64,000 bases of DNA, taken from assembly GCF_001187785.1 (NCBI RefSeq), contig NZ_CP012154.1:1482501-1546500 (forward strand). The letters run 5' to 3'. Within the stretch, counting starts at the first letter, position 1. Each line of letters begins with the position of its first letter. Positions 8,171-16,460 of the stretch are shown one piece after another. The DNA is from Wenzhouxiangella marina (GTDB lineage Bacteria > Pseudomonadota > Gammaproteobacteria > Xanthomonadales > Wenzhouxiangellaceae). The notes under the pieces are model-generated. The model was not told the origin of the DNA. It saw only the letters and a list, made by a program, of their open reading frames with translations, and did not search any database. A program made the position numbers and the translations under genes.

Positions 8171-9274
8171 CTAGTTGTGGCCGCGTTCGCGGCCCGGGAA
8201 GCGGTGCGAGCGACCCATGAACGGCAGCTTCAGCTTGCCGATCGTGTTGATGCGCTCTTCGGCCATGCGGTCGGCCGCTTTCCAGCTCGGGATGCCATCG
8301 CGCTCGGCGATCTGGAAGATCTTCGAGACGTTGTAGTAGATGGTGCGCATCATGCGCTTGGCGCGTTCGCGGTTGTAGCCTTCGAACTCGATCGAGACGT
8401 TCATCAGGCCACCGGCGTTGACGGCGTAGTCCGGCGCGTAGAGGATGCCGCGGCGCTCCAGTTCGTCACCGCACTCTTCCGTGGCCAGCTGGTTGTTGGC
8501 GGCACCGCAGACGATCTTGAACTTGAAGCGCGGGATGGTCTGCTCGTTGACGATCGCACCCAGGGCGGTCGGGCAGAACACGTCGGCGTCCACGTCGTAG
8601 ATCTCGTCCAGGGCGACGGCTTCGCAGCCCAGATCGACGGCCGCCTGCACGGCCTCTTCGTTAATGTCGGTGACGAAGACCTTGGCACCCTCGTTGCGCA
8701 GCAGCTTGACCAGCTCCATGCCCACGTGGCCGACGCCCTGAACGGCGTAGCTGTAGTCGCCGACTTCCTCGTTGTTGAACTTGTGCGAGAGCGAGGCACG
8801 GATGCCCTGCAGGGTGCCGAAGGCGGTGAACGGCGAGGGATCGCCCGAGCCACCGTGGACCTGATGCACGCCGACGCAATTGTCGGTTTCCTGGAACACG
8901 TATTCCATGTCGTTGACGTCGATGCCGACATCTTCCGCAGTGATGTAGCGGCCGTTCATTGAATCGATGAAGCGGCCGAAGGCGCGGAACAGGGCCTCGG
9001 ACTTGTCACTGCGCGGATCGCCGATGAGCACGGATTTGCCACCACCCAGGTTCAGACCGGCCACGGCGGCCTTGTAGGTCATGCCGCGCGACAGACGGAG
9101 CACGTCGTCGAGCGCTTCCTGTTCGGTCGCGTAGGGCCACATGCGCAGGCCGCCCAGGGCCGGGCCCAGGGTCGTGTTGTGAATGGCGATGATGCCTTTC
9201 AGGCCCGCTTCCTTGTTGTGGCAGAACACGACCTGCTCATGCTCGGTCGTATGGATGGTTTCGAACAGATTCAT
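8171..9274 (-). CDS. Leucine dehydrogenase (Glu/Leu/Phe/Val dehydrogenase family)
   Basis: This 367-residue NAD-dependent amino-acid dehydrogenase deaminates leucine and other branched-chain amino acids to 2-oxo acids. It has the N-terminal substrate domain with GPALGGLRMWPY and GLNLGGGKSVLIGDP (the catalytic lysine region), ITAEDVG, and a C-terminal Rossmann domain (VQGVGHVGMELVKLL). Later motifs are CPTALGAIVN, CGAANNQL and APDYAVNAGGL. The frame is open further upstream to 9403, but the ATG at 9274 with GGAGGAA seven nt upstream gives the normal start MNLFETI. With the neighbouring isovaleryl-CoA dehydrogenase it forms the entry of a leucine degradation route. Confidence 0.92.
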   Translation of the reverse strand: MNLFETIHTTEHEQVVFCHNKEAGLKGIIAIHNTTLGPALGGLRMWPYATEQEALDDVLRLSRGMTYKAAVAGLNLGGGKSVLIGDPRSDKSEALFRAFGRFIDSMNGRYITAEDVGIDVNDMEYVFQETDNCVGVHQVHGGSGDPSPFTAFGTLQGIRASLSHKFNNEEVGDYSYAVQGVGHVGMELVKLLRNEGAKVFVTDINEEAVQAAVDLGCEAVALDEIYDVDADVFCPTALGAIVNEQTIPRFKFKIVCGAANNQLATEECGDELERRGILYAPDYAVNAGGLMNVSIEFEGYNRERAKRMMRTIYYNVSKIFQIAERDGIPSWKAADRMAEERINTIGKLKLPFMGRSHRFPGRERGHN

Positions 9275-9532
9275 TGAGATTCCTCCAGGGCCTGCGCATT
9301 TTTCGGTCGCAGGCGATTGAGCCGACCCCCGATCGTCGGCCGGAACGAAAAAATGGAAGAGCAGGGGGAGGGAAATCGAGTCCCGTCCTGCCGCTGCGCC
9401 CAACGGTCGGCTCGAGGCCGCGCCAGTTCGGGCAGCCGCTTATTTTAGCGGGAAACGTGACGCCGTGCACGAAGGTGGTCGTCGGCGTCCGGGGGAGTTC
9501 ATTGCAGCCTCGATTCGACGGGCGGAGGAATC

Positions 9533-10105
9533 TCAGTCGCTGGAGGGGAGCTCGATCTGCACGCTGAATGCGCCGCGCAAGCTGCCCGGTCCGAAGCCGG
9601 TCGCCTGGTCTTCAGGGTAGCGTTGCTCGATGGCCTGGCGCAGTTCGGGCGCGATCTCCGAGCCGTGGCAGGCGAGGCAGAGCCCGTCGGTCGGGATGGC
9701 CTTCATCCAGTGGCCGACGCGGCGGTCGTCGAGGCGGCGGATGGCGAAGCGCTCCAGATTGCCCGGGGCCTCGCCCGCGGCCAATCGAGCCTCGAACTCC
9801 GCCAGAATTCGCTGTTCCCAGGCATCGGGGCGATTGTCGGGGTTGCGGACGCGCAGCGCCGTGCGCCCCACGGAACCTTGGTCACCGGACAGCTCCTCGG
9901 CAATGGCCGGGGCCTGCCGCTGGCAGACTTCGATCGCCGCGATCAGACCTTCCGACTCGATGGCGGTCAGCAGGGCCTGCTTGAGCTGGGTGCCAAGCTG
10001 CTGCGCGCTCTGGCGCGCCTCGCCGACCCAGGGCGGAGGCGCGTCCTGTGCGAAGGTCGGTGCGGCCAGGCAGAGCAGAGCCAGGCTCAGGCCACGCAAC
10101 CCCAT
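9533..10105 (-). CDS. Periplasmic c-type haem protein, DUF3365 (Tll0287-like)
   Basis: This 190-residue protein has an N-terminal signal peptide (LSLALLCLAAPTFAQ) and one haem-c motif CLACHG near the C-terminus, preceded by HWMKAIPTDG. The overall pattern (VCQRQAPAIAEEL, RTALRVRNPDNRPD, WEQRILAEFEA) is that of DUF3365 proteins, small periplasmic haem or sensor domains. Its start overlaps the stop of the DUF2892 gene by one base, so they form one operon behind the promoter at 10336-10364. A redox or sulfur-related role is inferred from the neighbouring ArsR/BigR-type regulator. Confidence 0.82.
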   Translation of the reverse strand: MGLRGLSLALLCLAAPTFAQDAPPPWVGEARQSAQQLGTQLKQALLTAIESEGLIAAIEVCQRQAPAIAEELSGDQGSVGRTALRVRNPDNRPDAWEQRILAEFEARLAAGEAPGNLERFAIRRLDDRRVGHWMKAIPTDGLCLACHGSEIAPELRQAIEQRYPEDQATGFGPGSLRGAFSVQIELPSSD

Positions 10106-10308
10106 CAGTTGAAGGCGTGTCCGGGTTTGCGGCCCATGGCCTTGAGGATCATGGCCAGCGGACAGAAGCCGGTGAAGGCCGCCTGGAACATGTTCAGGCC
10201 GACGAAGGCGGTCAGCCAGAGCCAGTAGACGCTATGGACCTGGGACAGGCCGAGGCTGAGCAGGATCACGAGTCCGGCGAAGGCAAAAACGATGCGGTCG
10301 ATGTTCAT
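10105..10308 (-). CDS. DUF2892 inner-membrane protein (YgaP TM-domain-like)
   Basis: From ATG 10308 this is a 67-residue membrane protein with two helices: [17 protein letters not shown] and [42 protein letters not shown] is the family signature. DUF2892 forms the membrane part of YgaP-type rhodaneses and also occurs alone. An ATG at 10320 is possible but would leave almost no leader behind the mapped promoter, and 10308 has GGAA eight nt upstream. It precedes the haem protein, overlapping it by one base. An ArsR/BigR-type regulator gene is 450 bp away, a pairing that recalls ygaV-ygaP. Confidence 0.8.
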   Translation of the reverse strand: MNIDRIVFAFAGLVILLSLGLSQVHSVYWLWLTAFVGLNMFQAAFTGFCPLAMILKAMGRKPGHAFN

Positions 10309-10335
10309 GTCGAATTCCATCTGGAAACCGACCTA

Positions 10336-10364
10336 AATATAAGAACAAACTAATATTAAATCAA
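10336..10364 (-). promoter_or_regulatory. Sigma70-type promoter with palindromic operator candidate
   Basis: On the minus strand TTGATT (10364-10359) and TATATT (10341-10336) are separated by exactly 17 bp and point into the DUF2892 gene. The spacer contains the perfect palindrome TAATATTA (10351-10358). The region is strikingly AT-rich for this sequence. An operator overlapping the promoter is what a BigR/SqrR-type repressor would use; assignment to the ArsR protein at 10761-11099 is inference. Confidence 0.6.
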
Positions 10365-10472
10365 GCAGAATCTTCAGCAAGGTCTCGATTCGGGAACGAT
10401 GGGGAAGTCGATACAATCCGGCCTCGCCCGCGAATGGGGGCGAATCCCGCCAACCGACGATTCCTGGAAGCC

Positions 10473-10760
10473 ATGGACTTCATTCTGCCGATCCTGCTCG
10501 CCGTCTTCTTCATCCACCTGCTGGTTTTCGCCCGCCTGGGTCTGAAGCGACGCGAGTTCTACTACCTGGCGCTGGTGGTCACCTTCACGCTGCTCTGTGC
10601 CAGCATCCTGCTGCGCATGTTCGCACCGGAACTCGCGCTGGGCTCCTGGAACCTCGCCTGGGTACTCAGGGTGGGTGCCTGGCTGTCCGCCCTGGTGTCG
10701 ATCAGCTGGACCCTGAGCCGCATCCTGCGGCGCCGACGCGAGCGTCAGCCTGGCGATTGA
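10473..10760 (+). CDS. Hypothetical small membrane protein
   Basis: From ATG 10473, preceded by TGGAAG, the protein is 95 residues with three hydrophobic segments: FILPILLAVFFIHLLVFARL, FYYLALVVTFTLLCASILLRM and WVLRVGAWLSALVSISWTL, ending in a strongly basic tail (RILRRRRERQ). An in-frame ATG at 10434 would add 13 non-hydrophobic residues. I do not recognise the family. It is divergent from the DUF2892 operon and its stop abuts the stop of the ArsR gene with no gap, so the pair is tightly convergent. Confidence 0.6.
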   Translation: MDFILPILLAVFFIHLLVFARLGLKRREFYYLALVVTFTLLCASILLRMFAPELALGSWNLAWVLRVGAWLSALVSISWTLSRILRRRRERQPGD

Positions 10761-11099
10761 TCAATCGACCTTGCAGAACTGCTCGTAGAGCACCGCCATC
10801 ACCGCCTGGACTTCCTGGCTGGCCAGGGAGTAGTGGATGGTCTGCTGCTCTCGGCGGGTCTTGACCAGACCGCTGTTGCGCAGCACGGCCAGGTGCTGGG
10901 ACAGGGCGGACTGACTCAGGGGCAGGTGGGCGTTGAGCTCGCTCACCGACATTTCCTGATCGAGCAGATGGCAGAGGATCATCAGACGATGCGGATTGGC
11001 CATCATTTTCAGGAATTGCGCCGCATCCTCGGCATGGCGACCCATTTCCTCGATCGGCAATTGATCCAAACGATGGGTTTTGCAGGCGGTTTCGCTCAT
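10761..11099 (-). CDS. ArsR/SmtB family regulator, BigR/SqrR/YgaV-like
   Basis: This 112-residue winged-helix repressor has the ArsR core: [47 protein letters not shown] and [13 protein letters not shown]. Cys43 (MILC) and Cys109 (EQFC) are spaced 66 residues apart, the spacing of the persulfide-sensing dithiol pair in BigR and SqrR, and no classic metal-binding motif is visible. It would release DNA on forming a disulfide or polysulfide bridge. The likely target is the DUF2892-DUF3365 operon; the icmF promoter in the divergent upstream region is another possibility. Metal sensing cannot be excluded from sequence alone. Confidence 0.85.
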   Translation of the reverse strand: MSETACKTHRLDQLPIEEMGRHAEDAAQFLKMMANPHRLMILCHLLDQEMSVSELNAHLPLSQSALSQHLAVLRNSGLVKTRREQQTIHYSLASQEVQAVMAVLYEQFCKVD

Positions 11100-11245
11100 G
11101 TCGTCGTGTCTTCCAGACCAGTGTTCAGGGGTGGGGCCGTGCCTTCCGGGCGAATCCCGGGGCGCTTCGCAGGGACTTCTCGGCGTGGCGACTCCACCGA
11201 GTTAAAATACTGAATTCCGTCGTCATCCGCCACTGTGTGTACATT

Positions 11246-14200
11246 ATGAGCCAGTCCGCCGAGTCCTTCACCGCCGTCGACGCCCCACGTTCCGACGCGC
11301 CGCTTCGCTTCGTCACGGCCGCCAGCCTGTTCGATGGTCACGATGCCGCGATCAATCTGATGCGTCGATTGATCCAGGCCGAGGGCTGCGAGGTCATCCA
11401 CCTGGGCCACAACCGTTCCGTGGCCGACATCGTGCGGGCCGCGATCTGTGAAGACGCCGATGGTATCGCCATCAGCTCCTACCAGGGCGGGCACAACGAG
11501 TACTTCAAGTACATGGTCGACATGCTCGATGAGCTCGGCGCCGGTCATATCCAGGTCTTCGGTGGCGGCGGTGGCACGATCACGCCCGACGAGATCCGGG
11601 CGCTCCAGGCGCAGGGCGTCAATCGCATCTATCACCCGGATGACGGGATGAAGATGGGGCTGAAGGAAATGATCGAAGACCTGGTCGAGCGCACGCGTTC
11701 GGCACGCGCCCAGCGCATGGCCGGAACCATCGACAACGGTGACGGCCCCGATGCCAGGCTGGCCGCGACCCTGTCCGCCATCGAGACCGGCGCGATTTCC
11801 GAACACGAGCTGGCCCGCCTTCGCAAGGTTGCGGCGGATCGGTCCGAGGTGCCGGTGGTTGGCCTGACCGGCACGGGCGGTGCGGGCAAGTCCTCGGTCA
11901 CTGACGAGCTGCTCAACCGCTTTCTGCAGTATTTCCCGGACATGCGCATCGCCGTGCTGGCCGTGGACCCGACCCGTCGACGCACCGGCGGCGCCTTGCT
12001 GGGGGACCGCATCCGCATGAATTCCCTGCGATCGGAGCGGGTGTTCATGCGCTCCATGGCCACCCGTCGCCAGCACCTGGCCGTGTCCGAGGTGGTGGCC
12101 GATTCCCTGGCGGCGATGAAGGCGGCGGACTTCGATCTGGTCATTCTGGAAACCGCCGGCATCGGCCAGTCGGATTCCGAAGTGGTCGATCTGGTCGATT
12201 TCCCGATCTACGTGATGACCTCCGACTACGGTGCCGCCAGCCAGCTGGAGAAGATCGACATGCTCGACTTCGCCGAGCTGGTGATCCTGAACAAGTTCGA
12301 CCGCCAGGGCTCGCGCGACGCCCTGCGTGACGTTCGCAAGCAGTGGAAGCGCAACCGCCTGGCCTTCCAGCTGGCCGACGAGGACGTGCCCGTCTTCCCG
12401 ACCATCGCCAGCCAGTTCAACGATCCGGGCGTGACCTGGATGTTCGCCGGGCTCTGCCGACTCCTGCGCGAAGGCCCAGCGGCGGGCGCAGAGGATAAGC
12501 TCAGGAACTACGGCAGCGAACGCTGCGATTTCAGCCCGGCCGTCGAGCTGGCGGACCACGAGCCCAAGCCCTCGGTGCTGATTCCGGGTCAGCGCGTGCG
12601 CTACCTCGCCGAGATCGCCGAGCAGGGCCGGGGCATCAACGTGGACATCCTGGCCTGGGCCGAGGAGGCCCGGCGGGCCCAGCATTACTTCGAAGTGATC
12701 CGCGAGCTTTCAGCGGACTTCGATGGCGCCGCCATGGTGCCGATCGCCGAGGCATCGGTGGCCGCGGCCGACGCCGCTCTGAAGACCCTGATGGAGCGCT
12801 ACAACGAGGCTCTGAAAGCGGTTCCCGAGGCCGCGCGCGATCTGCTCAAGGCCTGGCCCGAGCTGAAGGCCTCGGTGGAGGCCGACGAGTACAGCTACGA
12901 GGTGCGAGGTCGCACGATCACCGGCTCGAACTACCGCGAGTCCCTGTCGCGCCTGCAGATTCCGAAGATCGCCGCGCCCCAGACCTCGGACTGGGGCGAT
13001 CTGCTGGTCTTCCTGATGAAGGAGAACCTGCCGGGTCACTACCCCTACACCGGTGGCGTCTATCCCTACCGCCGGACCAACGAAGACCCGATCCGCATGT
13101 TCGCCGGCGAAGGCACGCCGGAGCGGACCAACCGCCGTTTCCACTACGTTTCCGAAGGTCAGCCGGCCAAGCGCCTGTCGACGGCCTTCGACTCGGTCAC
13201 GCTCTACGGCGAGGACCCGCACGAGCGGCCCGACATCTACGGCAAGGTCGGCAACTCCGGCGTCTCGATCGCGACCCTCGATGACATGAAGAAGCTCTAC
13301 TCGGGCTTCGATCTGAGCGCGCCGAACACCTCCGTGTCGATGACCATCAACGGCCCGGCGCCGATGCTGATGGCGATGTTCATGAACACGGCCATCGACC
13401 AGCAGGTCGAAAAGCACCTGAAGGCATCTGGGCAATGGGAGGCGGCGCAGGGAAAACGCGCCGAACTGCTGGGTCAGGACCTGCCCGAGTACTCTGGCGA
13501 TCTGCCGAAGACCAACGACGGCCTCGGTCTCGGTCTGCTCGGCGTGACCGGGGATCAGCTCCTCGACGCCGAGACCTATCAGAAGATCAAGGCGGACACG
13601 CTCAAGACCGTCCGCGGCACGGTGCAGGCGGACATCCTGAAGGAGGACCAGGCCCAGAACACCTGCATCTTCTCCACCGAGTTCGCCATGCACATGATGG
13701 GCGACATCCAGCAGTACTTCATCGACCACGGCGTGCGCAACTTCTACTCCGTGTCGATCTCCGGATATCACATCGCCGAGGCCGGCGCGAACCCGATCAG
13801 CCAGCTGGCCTTCACCCTGTCCAACGGCTTCACCATCGTCGAGTACTACCTGGCCCGGGGCATGGATATCAATGAGTTCGCGCCGAACCTGAGCTTCTTC
13901 TTCTCCAACGGCATGGATCCGGAATACACGGTCATCGGCCGGGTGGCGCGGCGCATCTGGGCGCGGGCCATGCGCGAGCGCTACGGCGCCAACCAGCGCT
14001 CGCAGATGATGAAGTACCACATCCAGACCTCGGGTCGTTCCCTGCACGCCCAGGAAATCCAGTTCAACGACATCCGCACCACCCTGCAGGCCCTGTACGC
14101 GATCTTCGATAACTGCAACAGCCTGCACACGAACGCCTACGACGAGGCGATCACGACGCCGACGGAGGAGTCCGTGCGCCGGGCCGTGGCGATCCAGATG

Positions 14201-14716
14201 ATCATCAACAAGGAGCTCGGCCTGAACTTCTGCGAGAACCCCTGGCAGGGCAGCTTCATCGTCGACCAGCTCACGGATCTGGTCGAAGAAGCGGTCTATC
14301 AGGAGTTCGAACGCATCTCCGAGCGCGGCGGCGTGCTGGGCGCGATGGACACGATGTACCAGCGCGGCAAGATCCAGGAAGAGTCCCTGTACTACGAGCA
14401 CAAGAAGCACGACGGCTCGCTGCCCCTGGTCGGCGTCAACACCTTCCTGCCGCCGGAGGGCTCGGCCCAGGAGGGCGGCGAGATCGAATTGGCGCGTTCC
14501 ACCGAGGCGGAGAAGCAGCAGCAGGTCCACAACGTCCGCGCCTTCCAGGGCCGCAATTCCGAGACCGCCGAGGCGGCCCTGAAGCAACTACAGGAGGTGG
14601 CCCGCCAGCGCGGCAACACCTTCGAGGCCCTGATGGAGGCCGTCAAGCGCTGCTCGCTCGGCCAGATCAGCCACTCGCTCTACGAGGTCGGTGGCGAGTA
14701 CCGCAGGAACATGTAA
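11246..14716 (+). CDS. icmF: Fused isobutyryl-CoA mutase IcmF (B12-binding / MeaB-like GTPase / mutase)
   Basis: This 1156-residue protein has three parts in IcmF order: an N-terminal cobalamin-binding domain ([13 protein letters not shown] and the GGGG stretch of residues), a G-protein chaperone domain of the MeaB type ([12 protein letters not shown] as Walker A, then [22 protein letters not shown]), and a C-terminal TIM-barrel acyl-CoA mutase. Substrate-pocket residues are Phe619 (IRMFAGEG) and Gln804 (DQAQNT), as in isobutyryl-CoA mutases; methylmalonyl-CoA mutase has Tyr and Arg there. It would interconvert isobutyryl-CoA and n-butyryl-CoA, and IcmF enzymes are also reported to act weakly on isovaleryl-CoA. 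I chose ATG 11246 over the in-frame GTG at 11237. Confidence 0.92.
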   Translation: MSQSAESFTAVDAPRSDAPLRFVTAASLFDGHDAAINLMRRLIQAEGCEVIHLGHNRSVADIVRAAICEDADGIAISSYQGGHNEYFKYMVDMLDELGAGHIQVFGGGGGTITPDEIRALQAQGVNRIYHPDDGMKMGLKEMIEDLVERTRSARAQRMAGTIDNGDGPDARLAATLSAIETGAISEHELARLRKVAADRSEVPVVGLTGTGGAGKSSVTDELLNRFLQYFPDMRIAVLAVDPTRRRTGGALLGDRIRMNSLRSERVFMRSMATRRQHLAVSEVVADSLAAMKAADFDLVILETAGIGQSDSEVVDLVDFPIYVMTSDYGAASQLEKIDMLDFAELVILNKFDRQGSRDALRDVRKQWKRNRLAFQLADEDVPVFPTIASQFNDPGVTWMFAGLCRLLREGPAAGAEDKLRNYGSERCDFSPAVELADHEPKPSVLIPGQRVRYLAEIAEQGRGINVDILAWAEEARRAQHYFEVIRELSADFDGAAMVPIAEASVAAADAALKTLMERYNEALKAVPEAARDLLKAWPELKASVEADEYSYEVRGRTITGSNYRESLSRLQIPKIAAPQTSDWGDLLVFLMKENLPGHYPYTGGVYPYRRTNEDPIRMFAGEGTPERTNRRFHYVSEGQPAKRLSTAFDSVTLYGEDPHERPDIYGKVGNSGVSIATLDDMKKLYSGFDLSAPNTSVSMTINGPAPMLMAMFMNTAIDQQVEKHLKASGQWEAAQGKRAELLGQDLPEYSGDLPKTNDGLGLGLLGVTGDQLLDAETYQKIKADTLKTVRGTVQADILKEDQAQNTCIFSTEFAMHMMGDIQQYFIDHGVRNFYSVSISGYHIAEAGANPISQLAFTLSNGFTIVEYYLARGMDINEFAPNLSFFFSNGMDPEYTVIGRVARRIWARAMRERYGANQRSQMMKYHIQTSGRSLHAQEIQFNDIRTTLQALYAIFDNCNSLHTNAYDEAITTPTEESVRRAVAIQMIINKELGLNFCENPWQGSFIVDQLTDLVEEAVYQEFERISERGGVLGAMDTMYQRGKIQEESLYYEHKKHDGSLPLVGVNTFLPPEGSAQEGGEIELARSTEAEKQQQVHNVRAFQGRNSETAEAALKQLQEVARQRGNTFEALMEAVKRCSLGQISHSLYEVGGEYRRNM

Positions 14717-14746
14717 CGGTGCTGTGAAAAGGCTTCGGACTAGCCC

Positions 14747-14941
14747 ATGAGCACCTCTCGCCCATCGGATTACTCAGTCTCTGAATGCTCGTTTGACGCT
14801 GCCAGTCGCGCTGCGGAGGAGGACTTCCTGCGCAAGACACCTCGGCAACGACTGGCGTGGCTCGAGTCCGCCCAGCAGTTGTTTCGTGTCGGGCAACAGC
14901 GAGCTGGGCAGGCCGGAGTCGAAGCACGCCGGCATCGGTGA
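14747..14941 (+). CDS. Small conserved-looking ORF, possible remnant
   Basis: A 64-residue open frame follows icmF by 30 bp. Its middle (DFLRKTPRQRLAWLESAQQLF) resembles the short helical proteins often paired with nucleotidyltransferases or found in toxin-antitoxin-like modules, but no partner gene follows and the C-terminus is low-complexity (GQQRAGQAGVEARRHR). There is no convincing ribosome-binding site. It may be a degraded leftover of such a module or a chance frame. Confidence 0.35.
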   Translation: MSTSRPSDYSVSECSFDAASRAAEEDFLRKTPRQRLAWLESAQQLFRVGQQRAGQAGVEARRHR

Positions 14942-14973
14942 CATGTCGGAAAAGCCAGGGGGAAGAGGCGCGT

Positions 14974-15750
14974 TCAGGCTCGTTTCGATAGGGTCGCCAG
15001 GATCACATCCCAGACCTTCGGGTTGATGGCCATGCCCAGGTGGCTGACGTCGAGTTCGACATGCCGGACCCTCGGGTTGGCTTCATCCAGCGCGGCCTGA
15101 TAGCCGACGATGGCATCCGAGCGGCTGACAATCGCCGTGACCGGCACCTGGATCGGCGTCTGGCTTCGACGCTCCACCTGCCGCTCGATCCAGTCCAGAT
15201 CAAGCCCGCGGCCCGCCAGGCGATCGGCCGCCGCGGTGTATTTCGGCCCGCCCAGCACCGGGGAGCCCAGGGTAATGACCTGACTGATCAGCTCCGGGCA
15301 TTCGCGTGCCGCTTCGCGGGCGATGGTGCCGCCGAGGCTCCAGCCGATCAGGGTCAGCTTCGAATCGAGGGCGGCGGCCCGCTGCTGCGCTCGCGCGATC
15401 AAGCGATCGCAGAGCAGGGGCACGCCGGCTTCGCCGCGATAGCGCGGCAGGGGCTCGAGTTGCCAGCCCTCGCTGACGTCGTCCAGGCGATGGCGAATGT
15501 CCAGTCCGGCCAGATTCCGGCCCAGCCCCCAGTCTTCCGCGTGGATGCCATGGCGAGCGAGCTGTCGCTTGAGCGGTCGCATGAAGGCCTCGCTGGCACC
15601 GAAGCCGGGGAGCAGCAGAACGGGCTCGGTCTCGATCCGCCTCGCGCCTGGCTGCAGCCAGCGCAGCGCCATATGCACCGCGTCGCTGGCCACTCGGGCC
15701 TCTTTCCAGAGCAGTTTGCGTGGTGGGGGAGCCAGGGTCGTCATGTCCAA
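14974..15750 (-). CDS. Alpha/beta hydrolase
   Basis: This 258-residue alpha/beta-hydrolase has VLLLPGFGASE (oxyanion-hole region), the nucleophile elbow GWSLGG with its Ser, a likely acid in VSRSDAIVGY and a catalytic His in DVSHLGM. Features such as ITLGSPVLGG recall lipase or acyl-ester hydrolases that act on bulky lipids. There is no signal peptide, so it is probably cytosolic. Its start overlaps the end of the upstream marR gene by 10 bp, so the two are co-transcribed and the regulator probably controls it. Confidence 0.82.
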   Translation of the reverse strand: MDMTTLAPPPRKLLWKEARVASDAVHMALRWLQPGARRIETEPVLLLPGFGASEAFMRPLKRQLARHGIHAEDWGLGRNLAGLDIRHRLDDVSEGWQLEPLPRYRGEAGVPLLCDRLIARAQQRAAALDSKLTLIGWSLGGTIAREAARECPELISQVITLGSPVLGGPKYTAAADRLAGRGLDLDWIERQVERRSQTPIQVPVTAIVSRSDAIVGYQAALDEANPRVRHVELDVSHLGMAINPKVWDVILATLSKRA

Positions 15751-16253
15751 GATTCCTTTTCGTGAGCTTGCTGAGCGGCCTGGTGGATGGCCGCGACATC
15801 CAGACCGAGCAGGTGAAAATGCATGGTGTTCATGGTCGCGTGGGTCTGATCGAGATCCTCGCGGCTGAAGGGAGCGAGCTGGGCGCGGACGAAGGCCCGT
15901 GTGGAGCGCAGCGCTTCCCGGTGTAAACGTCGCCCGACCTCGGTCAGGCGGGCCACACGCGAGCGTCCGTCTGACTCATGGGCCTGCAGTCGCAGCAGGC
16001 CGGCCTTTTCCAGTCGCCGCAGCAGGCCGGTGACGTTGCCGCGCGTGACCAGCAGGGTCTCGGCGATGCGCTTGGGCAGGGCATCGGCGCCCAGTCGGTG
16101 GACGGCGTCCATGGTGTCGAACTGCGCTGCGCTCAGGCCGTGCAATGCGAGCAGCTCCTCGTAGCGGCGGTTGCAGGTCTGGTAGGCACGGACCACGGCC
16201 AGCCAGGTCGAACTGGCCAGAGCATCAGCTGAAGCGTCGGTCTTGTCGTTCAT
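15741..16253 (-). CDS. MarR family transcriptional regulator
   Basis: This 170-residue winged-helix protein has the MarR layout: helical dimerisation ends and a central HTH-wing (LPKRIAETLLVTRGNVTGLLRRLEKAGLL, then SDGRSRVARLTEVGRRL, the wing with its conserved D-x-R-S/R pattern). It is the first gene of a two-gene operon with the alpha/beta hydrolase. Two inverted repeats in its upstream region (16266-16303) are candidate operators, giving autoregulation. The ligand is unknown; MarR-hydrolase pairs often respond to lipid or aromatic compounds. Confidence 0.87.
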   Translation of the reverse strand: MNDKTDASADALASSTWLAVVRAYQTCNRRYEELLALHGLSAAQFDTMDAVHRLGADALPKRIAETLLVTRGNVTGLLRRLEKAGLLRLQAHESDGRSRVARLTEVGRRLHREALRSTRAFVRAQLAPFSREDLDQTHATMNTMHFHLLGLDVAAIHQAAQQAHEKESWT

Positions 16254-16265
16254 TGTTTCAGGCCA

Positions 16266-16303
16266 CTGATTTATGCATCAATCAGTTTAGTTTATCGATA
16301 AAC
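16266..16303. promoter_or_regulatory. Candidate MarR operators (two inverted repeats)
   Basis: CTGATT (16266-16271) and AATCAG (16280-16285) form an inverted repeat with an 8-nt centre. Five bases further, GTTTATCGATAAAC (16290-16303) is a perfect 14-bp palindrome. Both lie within 50 bp upstream of the marR start in an AT-rich island and also upstream of the divergent symporter gene. Binding by the adjacent MarR protein is inferred. Confidence 0.6.
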
Positions 16304-16460
16304 CATCAAGGGCTCCTTCACGCCCTCGAAACCGGCCTCCGCCGCGGTGATCGAGCGCGCCATCTCCACTCCGGTTTGCGATCCAACTTGCGACTTCAGG
16401 CCGTTTCTGTTCAACTTCCCGGGTTTTCCTCCACCAGAATTCAAAAACGAGGGTAGGGCC

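Noticed and set aside
8171-9403. Longer leucine dehydrogenase with start at 9403
   Set aside because: The upstream extension has no family similarity, and ATG 9274 has a clear GGAGGAA.
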